A stretch of 64,000 bases of DNA from Setophaga petechia (GCA_024362935.1 JANCRA010000006.1:29443924-29507923), one strand, 5' to 3'; positions 33,957 to 44,224 are shown, counted from the first letter of the stretch. The notes: generated from the sequence alone by a model not told the origin. A program made the numbers and translations.

Positions 33957-36900
33957 CTTGGGAAGCAAGGAAGGGACAGGAGGGGTTCAGAGCCTACTCC
34001 AGCACCTCCACAGTGCCTGCTACCCCCAGCTTTTCTACTGATGCCTTAGGATTTCAGCTTTGTATTTTTCAAATCCTGCATTGCTTTAGTGTATAGCTCT
34101 AAACTCCATACAGAGCGTTAGCTGCTGTCCTCACACTTTGGTCAGAAAAATGATCCTTCTAGGCCTGAAACTGTAGGATACCCTACAGCCTCAGGCCCTG
34201 AAAAGTATGGACAAAAAGTGAAATGGGGAGAAGCAAATGGGGGGAATATGACTTCACTACCTGAAGCTGTAATTGGAGGATTAACACCTGATATGGAAAT
34301 GGACTAAACTTACAATTGTCTGAAAAATGGCTGGACCATTGTCCATCTTGGGTGTAGCCCCTTGGGGAGGCTTCATCTGCCCTTAATGTACCTGAAGGCC
34401 CTTCACTAAATATCTGCTTTTATTCTTTTGCCTGGCCTCTGTTTTTAGGTCAGCCCTAAAAGGCATCAGCAGCACAAAGCATTCAGGAGTGAGAGGACCC
34501 CGCCACAACCCAGCACCTCTTTGAAGGAAAGAGGGCAAAGAGAGCACCCCCAGCGCCCTACCGTAGGGGTGCATGTGGTCTCCGGGCATCTGGGGCGGGG
34601 TGAGCCCCTGCCGGAAAGGGTCGGAGCCGTAGACACTCTGCTCCATGCCCAGCAGCTGCTGCTGCGGCGGGGGCAGCGCCGTGTAGGGGTTCAGCATCCC
34701 CTCCAGCCCCGGCCCGCCGCCGCCGTTCGTCTGGGCTGCAAGATAACATCCAGATAAAATCATTGGCTGCTGGTTTTTGGGCGGCTGAGCTCGGCTGAGA
34801 AGCCTGGAGAGGGCTGGGAGGTGGGGAAAGCCGAGTTGTGAGGGGGGTACCTGAGCTCAGGCGCTGCGTGTTCTGCTGGTCCTGCTGCTGCTGCTGCTGC
34901 CTCCTGGCGAGCTTCTTCATCTGGGAGAGAGGAAAGGGGGAAAAAACAGAATGAAACCATCCCCTGGCCAAAGCCAGGAGGGAGGGAGCCCCAGCAATGG
35001 GTGCTGGTACCCACCTTTGCTCGCTGGTTCTGGAACCAGACCTGCACCACTCGGACACTCAGCCCCGTCTCTGCCGCCAGCGTCTCCCGCACCTGCAGAG
35101 AACAGGGACAGCAACGTCCCTCAGTATGGCAATGCTGGGATGGCCCCAGCCAGGGGAGAGAGTGATGCATCTGACTCCATGGGTGTCAGAAGGCTGATTA
35201 ATTACTTTATTATACTATATACATCATATCTAAACTGAATCTGCCAAGCACTCACTCTGCACACACTGCACAGAATCTCGTGACTGTCAGCCAACAGTCC
35301 TGACACACACACACACACACCTGGCCCTGACAGGCCAAGGAAACAAAACACCATCACTCTGGGTAAACAATCTCCATATTGCATTCTACTTTTGCACAAA
35401 CACAGGCACAGCAAATGATAAGAATTGTGTTTTCCCTTTCTCTGAGGTTCAGAGAATGTGAAACCCAGAAATACTCTTGGGAAGAATTGTGCCTTGCTTC
35501 TCTCTGTGAAGAGAAATGTGAGGCTGCATCTCAGCCCACTCAGCTTTTCAGGAAGGGTCAAATCAGCCAGGGCAAGGCCATGCTCAGCACCCAGAGCTGG
35601 GCATGGGCCCTTCTCCCCATACCTTCCTGCAGGGCTTGGAGGAGACCTCAAATGATGCCTTGAACGCCCTCCGCTGCTGCGTGGTCAGGATGGTCCGAGG
35701 CCTCTTGGGCCGTTTGTGATCCTTCCCGTCCTCAGAGCCCTTCCCCGAGGCCTGGCCCAGCTTGCAGATGCTGTCCTCATCATCACTTTTGCCTGAGGAT
35801 GAAATAAAAGCAGGTCCTTTACAGAAAACAGGCAGCACACACCATCTCCAGCACGGTCAAAATAATGTGAAAGATTTAAATCAAGCTGGTGTTGGTGGGG
35901 ATCTTGTTCTGAGTATGTGAGAAGCTGAGGTTTGGGAGTGGGGGAGAGCTACTGGCACTTGAAGCCTGTGACTGCTCAGCCAGCAGATGTGTTTTTGGGT
36001 TCTTGTTTTCCCCAACAGTCTGAGCAGCTGCAATGTGAAACCCTGGGACAGCTGATTTTCCCTGCACCAGAGCCAGATCTCTGCCTGCTTCACAGGAATT
36101 TCCAGCCAGGCCACACCTGGGGACACATCTGGACAGAGACACACAGGTCACATCATCCAGGTGAGGGGGCCAGCAGCTGTCAAGGACCATTGTGCCCCTG
36201 GGCCTGTGCCCAAACCCAGGTGGAGACAGAGATTGGGCCCCTCTGCCCAGGCAGACAGGCTGGGGAGGTCAGGGATGCTCAGAGAGGGCAAGGAGTCAGC
36301 CAAGAACCCCTCACAAACACCTCCTGACCTGCTCTACCATGGAGGACAACTCCCTTCAGAGCACAGACTTTTATTCATACATAAAAGGGGTACCTTTCTG
36401 CCTGTTATATTACATATTTATTCATACATATAAATTACATACTTATACATATGAATAAATATTACATATTTGTTCATACATATAAGAGGCACATTTCTGC
36501 CTGTTATTTCCTTCTTTCTGTGGAGTTTTAAACCTCCCTGGACAGAAACCCAGGGTCTTTCAGCTTTCACCCCTCAGGTACTCACTGTGATGTGCTGCCA
36601 CACTGCATTCCCAAGCACTGGGGTGGATCTCCCTGCTGCTCTCCACCACTCAGGGCAGGAACTGCTCCAGGAAAAGGGACAGTGCCTCTTCCCAGCTCTC
36701 CTCATTTACTGCACCTCCCCTGCTGATGACCTTGCTTGCTCAGCTGTGATGCAGGGTTGACAGCACCTTCCCTCTGGCTAGCTGTAAATCACTCACAGCC
36801 TTTTCAGAAAGCTCCTTCAGTGTTCATTTGGGAATGGCTAATGGAGCTGAGGTGCAGGTTGGGTATGGATGGGGCTCTGCAAGGCTGTGCTTGGCCCAAG

Positions 36901-39900
36901 TCCATCCCAGAGCTGCCATGGCTCTGGGAGAGGGGGATGTACCAGGGAGTGTGAGTAATTCCAGGGGAAAACAGGCCAGGTCAAACCCCATGGCAAGGGC
37001 TAATCATGGATCAGACACAGCAGGAAAGTTCCAATCCCAGGTGGGAATGAGGAAAGGTGGGAGCAGATCTCCAGGGTGAGGGGAGGCAAAGATCCCAGAG
37101 GGGCAGCAAGAATGCTCTCAGACACCAGTCACTCCACACTGCTGGGTTCTCTCCTGGGTTCCAGCCAGGAGCCTTTCCCTGGCAGTGGGCAGGGAGAGCT
37201 CTTGCTGCTGGCAATCCCCAAAGAGCCAGGAGTTGGGTCTGGCCCCCAGGAACCAGAGCCTTGCTGCTGCTCTGGTTGCTCATGGCACACCCATGACATT
37301 CCCACACCAACAGGAAGGACAAACTGATGTTTCCTTGCATGTCCCAGCCCCAGGGATGCCACACTGGAGCAGGTGTGAGAACCCCAGTGAGGGGAGGCCC
37401 AGGCTGTGGAGCTGATGGGGCTGAGCAGTGGCTCCTGCTCCTGCTGCTGCCTCCTTCCCAGTGCCAGGTCCTGCTCTGCCAAGCTGCTGGCTCTCCTGAA
37501 TGCTGAAGGAGTTCAATTTTGATGGAAAGGTAGAGATTTTTAAAAATCATGGGAGAAGGAATGTCAACTGGTCAATGAACCACCTGAATGCGGAAGGAGT
37601 TTAATTTTGGATGGAAAGGCAGAGATTTTTACAAATCGTGGGAGAAGGAATGTCAGGTGGTCAATGAACCACCTGAATGCTGAAGGAGTTTAATTTTGGA
37701 TGGAAAGGCAGAGATTTTTACAAATCGTGGGAGAAGGAATGTCAACTGGTCAATGAACCACTGGAGCACTCCACTCCTCTCCAGCCCAGGAGGGGCAGAG
37801 CCACAGCCTCACGGGCTCCATCAGGCCCATGATGCTCAAAACCCTCTCCAAGGGGGAAAACCCGCTCAGAGCAGCCTCTCCAAGCCCTCCCCCCGCCAAC
37901 ACCTGCTCCCCAAATCCCTCCCAGTGTCAAAGGGAAAGAAGGAAAAGCGAAGCCGGATTTGGCGGGGTATTACTTTTAATTAACTCTCCCTTTCAAGCCT
38001 TTCCCCACTGAGGAGGGGGGAGAAATTAATGAGTGTCTGGGGCTGCCCTGACGTCACCTGGGAAGGGGCCTGGGCCATGGATCTTGTGGATATTGTGGAT
38101 CTTGTGGATATTGTGGGGCTTGGTGCCCCCGCTCCGACCTGCCGAGCCCACATCCCGCCGCCGGGGCCGGGACATTCCTCGCCCAGGGAGGATTTAGGGA
38201 GAGCAGGAACGTTAGGACGTTTTTAATTGGAAAGCAGGGTCCTCTTTCAGAGGGGCTTGTTTACTCAGGCTGGGCGGCGGAGGCTCGGGGGAGGCAGTAA
38301 TTGAAGCGAGGGTTTGGGAGATTACAGACAACATATGGCTCGCTTTTTATCTCTGCTTTCTCATAAAGTGGCCCTTGGTGTGCGGGGGCCGGGGGCAGGG
38401 AGGGAGGGAGACAGCCTGGGGGGCTTCAAAGCAGCCAGGGGGGGACAGGGAAGAGGCTGCAGGAGCTCATCACATGCTGCTGGTGAGGGGCATCTGGAGA
38501 GGGGACACCACTCTGCATCCCCTGGGCACCACTGTGCATCCCCTGGACACCACTCTGCATCCCCTGGGCACCACTGTGCATCCCCTGGACATCACTGTGC
38601 ACCTCCTGGACACCACTCTGCATCCCCTGGGCATCACTGTGCATCTCCTGGACATCACTGTGCACCACCTGGACACCCCTCTGCAAATCCTGGACACCAC
38701 TCTGCATCCCCTGGGCATCACTGTGCATCTCCTGGACATCACTGTGCACCACCTGGACACCCCTCTGCAAATCCTGGACACCACTCTGCATCCCCTGGAC
38801 ACTACTGTGCATCTCCTGGACACCACTCTGCATCCCCTGAAATTCACTGTGCACCTCCTGGAGACCATTCTGCATCCCCTGGACACCACTGTGCATCCCC
38901 TGGACACCACTGTGCATCTCCTGGACACCACTGTGCACCTCCTGGACACCCCTCTGCACCTCCTGGACACCATTCCACATCCCCTGGACACTACTGTGCA
39001 TCCCCTGGACACCACTGTGCATCTCCTCGACACCACTGTGCACCTCCTGGACACCCCTCTGCATCTCCTGGACACCCCTCTGCACCTCCTGGACACCATT
39101 CCACATCCCCTGGACACTACTGTGCATCTCCTGGACACCCCTCTGCATCTCCTGGACACCACTGTGCATCCCCTGGACACCACTGTGCACCTCCTGGACA
39201 CCATTCCATATACCCTGGACACCACTGTGCACCTCCTGGACAGCCCTCTGCATCCCCTGGTTCTATGAGCATCCACGGGGATGTGTACCTGAGCTGCTGT
39301 GTCATTGTCCCCAATGTCCCAAGACAAAGCTGGGAGCCACCAGAAGCAGCCAGGGACAAGCTATGGGGTCAGTGGGGAGATGACAAGGGCTGGGACCCCC
39401 CAGCCAGAGGCTGCCAGGCCATGTCAGGGGCTTTGGGTTGGGTTTCTGATCAGCCAAGGGATTGCCTTGCCCTTTTGACTCCCACACTGCCCCTTCACAT
39501 CCCTCAGGTCTCAGCTGGAGTTTCCACCAAAATAAGTCTTTCCCCTGGAGGTTTTTGCTAAGCTGAGGCTCTTGGTTTGGCAGTGGGGCTGGCCCACAGG
39601 CTGATGAGTGCCTGGGGAGGAAAAGCTCCCCAACCTTTCCCCAAATGCCCTTTTCCCCCACTAGGAACAAACCCAAACCATTGTGGCTGATTTGCTTTCT
39701 CTTCCTCATTGGTTCCTATTTTAACTGAAAAGGGTTTGTATATCCCAGAGGAAAAAATAGTAATTTTTCAATCAGTTAAGGATTTTCCCAGGGCTAAGGG
39801 AAGAGCCAGTGCCAGTGGGCTGGGTCCTCCTGCACTCCTGCTTCTCCAGCTCCTCCAGGCCTGGACCATCATTCACCAGCTCCCCACAGCCACCTCCTCC

Positions 39901-41405
39901 CATGGACTCTGATTTTTAAACATCACCACTGTTAATTGCAAGGAGGACTTTATTGTCCTGAGCAAGCAGGGTTGCAGGGCTCACACAGAACCCACACAGG
40001 CAGTGCTGCAAGACAGAAGGGCTTTTGCTGCAGAGGAGCTCAATATTAAAGACAAATACAGGCTTTGGCAATTTTTGCTCCTTATCTATGAAAACCATCC
40101 CCATTCCTTCACAAATCTTCTCCCAGTTACAGCACTCTAGTGACAGAGAGCACCAGGTTTTGTTGTGTCTGTGCTTCACACCTTAACAGCACACTCCTAA
40201 TTTTGATTTCTACTTTTTTTAAATCCAGCAGGGAAAAGACAGCCCCATTTGCTCCCCCACCACAGCTGCTGGCAGTCTTTTCCAGAGCAGGGAATTTCCA
40301 AGGTAAATCCTTTCCCTCCACAATTCAGCCTTCTCCTCAGTGAGGGATTTTAAGGGGAACTGAGAGGCTGCTGAGGAGCAGGGCTCTGTGGGGATGGTGT
40401 TACCCTGAGGATTTTGGCTAGCAGATCATCAGATCATTTCCACCCTCCCACTCCCCAGCGCTGGGCTTTCTCACTAAACTTGTCTTCCTGGAAAACATTC
40501 AGGTTTAATTTGCATTGAGTGCAGATAACATATTTTAATGCTGATCTGATGCTCTGGGCACCCTTACCTGGCTGTGACACCCTGGCTGGAGCAGGATGCT
40601 GGCCCCCTGCCCATTTCCAGCCACAGGGCCACCACCTCTCCTGCAGCCCCCTCGGCTCTGCAGTGTCCCCATGATGGGTCAGCAAGCTGGCTCTGGCCAT
40701 GAGCTGCTGGGGACACAAGGTTTGCAGGCTCCCTGCTGCCAGCTCATGTTTCAGCTCCGTGCCTCAGTTTCCCCTTGTTATTAAAAGGGGTGACTACAGC
40801 AGAAACAGCTCCCTGCTTGTTCTCAGCCTTAGCAGGGACAGGCAGGGACAATGAGGCACAGGGCAGGGACAAAGGTTTAGCCCAAGGTTTAGTCAGTGGC
40901 CAGCTCTCCCTCCCACATCTGAGGAAGCTGCACAGACCAGGAGCACAAACCCCTCCAGAAACCAGCCTCATGAGGTGGGATGGAACACAGAGCATCCTCC
41001 AGCCCTCACTGCTGAGCTCCCTGCTCAAGCCCTCACCACCGAGGTGCCTGGAGGACCTTACAGAGCTCATCCCCTCAGACCAAAGGGCAGAAGTTCAGGG
41101 CAGCGAGCCCAAAGCTCACCTCCAGACCCCTGCGAGGGGCCTGGCAGCGGGACCAGCCAGGGAGTCCCTTACCAGAATCCGACAGAGCCGGGCTCACCAA
41201 GCTCAGCAGCTCCCGCTCCTTCTCGTAGTCGCCCTTACAGAGCAGCTGCCCCTCCTTGAGCACGAACTCGTCGCCCTTCTGCAGGCGCCGCTCGCAGACG
41301 CAGCAGCAGAAGCAGTGCAGGTGGTAGACGCTCTTCTGGGCGCGCATCACCAGCTCGCTGGGCGCCACGGCCTCCAGGCAGCCCGCGCACTTCACCGCGA
41401 ACAGC
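33796..41405 (-). CDS. LMX1A: LMX1A, LIM-homeodomain transcription factor (partial: LIM2 to stop, six exons)
   Basis: Seen: six minus-strand exons (41405-41173, 35792-35623, 35092-35015, 34920-34851, 34735-34562, 33956-33796) join in frame through GT/AG junctions into 886 coding bases: the last base of a Lys codon, 294 codons and a TGA. Order: LIM domain 2 (Cys/His/Asp zinc ligands complete), linker ending in a Ser/Asp/Glu-rich segment, homeodomain with WFQNQRAK in helix 3, a run of six Gln, a Pro/Gln-rich region, and a C terminus ending NSYFTS. Family knowledge: LMX1A binds AT-rich sites in the nucleus and patterns roof plate, midbrain dopaminergic neurons and inner ear. [24 protein letters not shown] and SYFTS favour LMX1A over LMX1B. 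The length agrees with the family (about 382 residues, of which about 88 precede this point). The N terminus and LIM1 are not in the window. Very sure of identity and exon structure. Confidence 0.97.
34039..34468 (+). mobile_element. Solo LTR, family 4, inside the last LMX1A intron
   Basis: About 430 bp from TGATGCCTTAGG to AAAGGCATCA, homologous to 22941-23444 but more diverged. It occupies about 70% of the 605-bp intron 33957-34561. It is antisense to LMX1A, and its own polyadenylation signal is decayed (CTAAATATC). Confidence 0.82.
34562..34735 (-). CDS. LMX1A: LMX1A exon: Gly/Pro/Gln-rich C-terminal region
   Basis: A 174-bp exon after TTGCAG, reading [39 protein letters not shown] and DHMHPYG, ending one base into a Gly codon before GTAGGG. 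In this family the segment is a low-complexity region with conserved aromatic/Pro motifs. The GDHMHPYG ending is typical of LMX1A rather than LMX1B. The intron after it contains a degraded solo LTR. Confidence 0.96.
34851..34920 (-). CDS. LMX1A: LMX1A exon: end of homeodomain and Gln run
   Basis: A 70-bp exon starting MKKLARR after CCCAG and ending QRLSS plus one base before GTACCC. It finishes the homeodomain with its basic tail and encodes six consecutive Gln, an Asp and two more Gln. The Gln run comes from a short CTG/CAG repeat (plus strand around 34881-34900), a place where length variation between individuals would be expected. A 115-bp intron follows. Confidence 0.96.
35015..35092 (-). 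CDS. LMX1A: LMX1A exon: homeodomain helices 2 and 3
   Basis: A 78-bp exon of exactly 26 codons, phase 0 at both ends, from [10 protein letters not shown] to WFQNQRAK. It holds helix 2 and the DNA-recognition helix with the invariant W, F, N and R. Acceptor CTGCAG and donor GTGGGT fit consensus. The next intron is only 94 bp. Confidence 0.97.
35152..35524 (-). mobile_element. Solo LTR, family 2, inside the homeobox intron of LMX1A
   Basis: About 373 bp homologous to 19150 and 27676, filling about 70% of the 530-bp intron 35093-35622. It is in the same orientation as LMX1A and retains an AATAAA on the minus strand at 35206-35211 and a (CA)n run at 35304-35320. Ends are set by comparison with the other copies. 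Confidence 0.85.
35623..35792 (-). CDS. LMX1A: LMX1A exon: acidic linker and N-terminal half of homeodomain
   Basis: A 170-bp exon with 56 complete codons after two bases completing a Gly codon. It encodes an acidic Ser/Asp/Glu stretch (KSDDEDS), a Gly/Lys-rich linker, the basic arm [13 protein letters not shown] and helix 1 into the helix 1-2 loop, ending at SSKPCRK before GTATGG. The acceptor is CCTCAG. The part of the homeodomain encoded here binds the minor groove; the recognition helix lies in the next two exons. The intron that follows is mostly a solo LTR. Confidence 0.97.
37497..37764. repeat. 88-bp tandem repeat, three copies, in LMX1A intron
   Basis: Three units of 88-89 bp contain TGCTGAAGGAGTTTAATTTT, GGATGGAAAGGCAGAG and TCAACTGGTCAATGAACCAC. 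Units 2 and 3 are closer to each other than to unit 1. It lies in the 5.4-kb intron 35793-41172. The rest of 35793-37496 holds no recognised element apart from an AT-rich ATACATATAA-type patch at 36400-36490. Confidence 0.9.
37960..38370. promoter_or_regulatory. Candidate intronic regulatory element with CRE palindrome
   Basis: Unique sequence with TACTTTTAATTAACTCTCCC, AGAAATTAATGAG, a full cAMP-response palindrome TGACGTCA at 38049-38056, CpG-rich CCCGCCGCCGGGGCCGG, CAGTAATTGAAGCG and the E-box CATATG. It is a plausible intronic enhancer of LMX1A; nothing in it codes. Confidence 0.4.
38505..39262. repeat. 21-bp minisatellite with higher-order repeats, in LMX1A intron
   Basis: About 36 units of 21 bp around CTGGACACCACTGTGCATCCC. 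Some blocks recur as four-unit groups: CTGCAAATCC recurs at 38681 and 38765, exactly 84 bp apart. Because 21 is a multiple of three, open frames of 275-415 codons run on both strands. 39263-41172 shows no other feature. Confidence 0.95.
41173..41405 (-). CDS. LMX1A: LMX1A exon: LIM domain 2
   Basis: This 233-bp exon begins with the third base of a Lys codon after a CAG acceptor and ends with the first base of a Gly codon before GTAAGG. Numbering the 77 full codons from LFAVKC, the zinc ligands are C6, C9, H28, C31 for the first finger and C34, C37, C56, D59 for the second, all present. The LIM domain mediates contacts with LDB-type cofactors (family knowledge). The exon is GC-rich, unlike the AT-rich repeats beside it. 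A minisatellite array starts about 15 bp upstream of its acceptor, so the pyrimidine stretch before the exon runs directly into repeat DNA. Confidence 0.97.
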
Positions 41406-41419
41406 CTGCGGGACGGACA

Positions 41420-41985
41420 GAACAACAGACACGGCTGAAGGCGTCAAAGCACAACCTCTTTGCACACCCAGACCAACAGACATGGCTGAAGGCATCAAAG
41501 CACAACCTCTGCCACACCCAGACCAACAGACACGGCTGAAGGCGTCAAAGCACAACCTCTGCCACACCCAGACCAGCAGACACGACTGAAGGTGTCAAAA
41601 CACAACCTCTTTGCACACCCAGACCAACAGACACAACCTCTTTCCCACACCCAGACCAACAGACACATCTGAAGGGGTCAAAGCACAACCTCTGCCACAC
41701 CCAGACCAACAGACGCAGCTGAAGGCCTCAAAGCACAACTTCTTTGTATGCCCAGACCAACAGACACATCAAAACACAACCTCTTTGCACACCCAGACTA
41801 ACAGACACATCTGAAGGTGTCAAAGCACAACCTCTTTGCAACACCCAGACCAAGAGACACATCTGAAGGTGTCAAAACACAACCTCTTTGCACGCCCAGA
41901 CCAACAGACACATCAAAACACAACCTCTTTGCCACACCCAGACCAACAGACACATCAAAACACAATCTCTTTGCCACACCCAGCC
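41420..41985. repeat. 50-bp minisatellite beside the LIM2 splice acceptor
   Basis: About 11 units of 50-51 bp (some shortened) contain CTGAAGGCGTCAAAGCACAA, CCTCTTTGCACACCC and AGACCAACAGACAC. The array starts about 15 bp from the acceptor of exon 41173-41405, so on the minus strand the repeat supplies pyrimidine-rich sequence (TGTCTGTTG) and a branch-site-like TTTGAC in every unit. Confidence 0.93.
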
Positions 41986-42042
41986 TGCTGTCACACCCCA
42001 TGGGTGCTGGGACAAGGGACAGGGCAGCCATGGCAGGGAGAT

Positions 42043-42663
42043 TGTCACCGTGGTGTTTTATGAAAAGTCCCTTCGCCGGGGTTTTCCTCCTGAGAAGCCT
42101 CAGAAAAGAAATGTAGATAATAATTATCTGATTGCTTGGAATGTGCTCTGGAGGTTTGTTGTATTGGAGAACAGCCTCTTTTTCCATGTGTTTGTCCATC
42201 TGATGTGTCTCTTGGAATAAAGAGAGAACGTTCCCACGTGGAGAAGAGCGCTTCCAATCTTTTGCTTTCATCTATGTAAGACAGTGTGAGCTGGGGTCAA
42301 CAGCCCACAGACCACTGACCCTATTGTCAATGGTCCAGAGTGGACCCAAACAGCCCATCCAGACATGGTTCTTACAGAGATTGCTCACCAACAGGTGCAT
42401 CTTTAATTGGTTCCCTGTGAATTGTTTTTAATTAATGACCAATCCCAGTCCAGCTGTGTCAGATTCTCTGAGTCTGTCACGAGTTTTTATTATCATTCCT
42501 TTCCAGCTTTCTGATGTCTCCTTTCTCTTTCTTTAGTATAGTTGTAGTATATAATTTCTTTTAATATAATATAATATGATAAAATAATAAATCAGCCTTC
42601 TGACAGCTTGGGAGTCAATTCTCATCTCTCACCTCATCCTGGGGACCTCACAACACCACAACA
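42043..42663 (+). mobile_element. Solo LTR, family 1b, long form with 7-bp flanking repeats
   Basis: 621 bp starting TGTCACCGTGGTG and ending CACCACAACA, flanked by GGGAGAT at 42036-42042 and 42664-42670. AATAAA is at 42586-42591. Compared with 10657-11038 it has about 230 extra bases in the middle (about 42158-42385). It lies in the LMX1A intron, antisense to the gene. Confidence 0.88.
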
Positions 42664-43180
42664 GGGAGATGGATCAGCACAGTGTCACCCCCTTGTGCAT
42701 TGTCACACAGTGCTGTGTTACCCCCTGGTGCATTGAGGGGCTGGGGACAGCAGTGCTGCTGGCACTCTGCAGTGTCAGGGGTGTGCCCTCAGTGCTGAAC
42801 AGTCATCCAGTGCCAATGGGGGATGCTGCTTTTGGGCCAATTTTAGCAGTTTTAGGGATCACCAGGTGCTTACATAAATGTGGGCAAGTGATGAAGAACC
42901 CGACGCCCAGAAAACAAAGGTATCAAACCCAGCAGCCCAGGTACCACCAGCACAAGGCAGCATCAGCTCCACATGAGTTCTATCAAGCCAACTGCCCATT
43001 GTCACCTCCCTCCAGCTCATGCCAAGACCCAAGGAGATGCTGGAGACAGCAGTGGGGTCAGGGAGCTCATCTGTGCCTCTCCAGGGGCACCTGCAGAAAG
43101 TATCCCCACCCTCCCTCACCCACTAATCACCCCATCCCTCTGGCCCCATCCTCACTTGCACAGGAATGGACACACAGAAG

Positions 43181-43345
43181 TGTCTAATATATCATAAAAA
43201 TCAGGAATTCCATAATAAAGATCATAGCATAAAAATCAGAAACACATCGGGAATGTCTAATATATCATAAAAATCAGGAATTTCATAATAAAGATCATAG
43301 CATAAAAACCAGAAACACATCAGGAATGTCTAATAGATCATAAAA
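43181..43345. repeat. 73-bp AT-rich tandem repeat
   Basis: Units start at 43181, 43254 and 43327 (partial), built on TGTCTAATATATCATAAAAA and AATAAAGATCATAGCATAAA. The last unit is incomplete. 42671-43180 shows no gene. Confidence 0.88.
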
Positions 43346-43374
43346 ACCTCCAAGACAGCAAATCTGGGGTTAAG

Positions 43375-43620
43375 GCCAGTGCCAGACTGAAGACTTGACG
43401 TGTCAAAAGGAAAAGGAAAAGCTCAGCTCGTTCCTTGACATTGATGTGACAGCGTTTGAGGCGTCCCTAATTAAACTGTTCCCAGGTTTCAAGACACTGG
43501 CTCTAGCCTTAAAAGCCAATAATAATAACAACAGCAATAACACTTTAGGTTGAAACAGAGCTTTTCTGCCTCCCAGTTTAAACGTCCCTACTGAGAATGA
43601 TCAATGATTTACAGCTGGGG
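43375..43620. promoter_or_regulatory. Candidate intronic regulatory element
   Basis: A unique block with CTTGACGTGTCAAAAGG, GGCGTCCCTAATTAAACTG, AAGCCAATAATAATAAC and ATGATCAATGATTTACAG. Dense AT-rich cores with no exon. Confidence 0.35.
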
Positions 43621-43724
43621 GAAACTGAGGTGAGAAGAGCAGAGGTGGCAGCATCAGTGTTGGCTTCAGAGGCACCTGGAATTAACCTTAGGCCCAGATA
43701 TTTTCAGTAAATGGGATTACCCAC

Positions 43725-43775
43725 AGAGATGTTTGAAGGTATCAAACCAGAACCTCTTTGCCACACCCAGATATT
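43725..43775. repeat. Isolated diverged unit of the 41420 minisatellite
   Basis: One unit reading GAAGGTATCAAACCAGAACC then TCTTTGCCACACCCAGA matches the 50-bp unit of the array 1.8 kb away, with few differences. It stands alone, outside the array. Confidence 0.75.
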
Positions 43776-44224
43776 TGAGTTCTTGGCTTGGACATCACAT
43801 AGAAAAAAACCCCCACTGTTTACCCAGCCTTGTCCGAAATATCTGTGGGAACTGGACATTATTATTCCCCTGTCTTGGGGACTTTGGCCCAGAAAGAGAA
43901 GTCAAAAGTCAGCACACATCCTGCAGAGGTTACCTCCGAGCTTTCAACCCCATCTTTTTTTTTTTTTTGGCTGTTACAAAAACCCACATAGGAAATGTGC
44001 TGAATCAGCCCCGTTCTGAGAAGCAGAGGACAGATATATGTAAAACCCTCATGAGAGAACCACCAGAAAATGGGGATTGTTTGAAAAAGTGCCTTCTTCC
44101 TCCCAGGTTTTCCCTAAACAGTGTTGGCAAGCACAAGGGTCTGGTGCAACCCTCTCCCCTTGCCAGCAAAATCCTGGGCACGCTCAGCAAAATGTGGCAT
44201 TCCCAAAGAAATAGGAAAGAGGTG

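Noticed and set aside
38314..39561. Open frames of 275-415 codons on both strands
   Set aside because: All arise from the 21-bp tandem repeat in an LMX1A intron; simultaneous openness in several frames on both strands is expected of a stop-free repeat.
33796..41405. LMX1B instead of LMX1A
   Set aside because: The linker, the GDHMHPYG segment and the SYFTS ending match LMX1A; LMX1B differs in these places.
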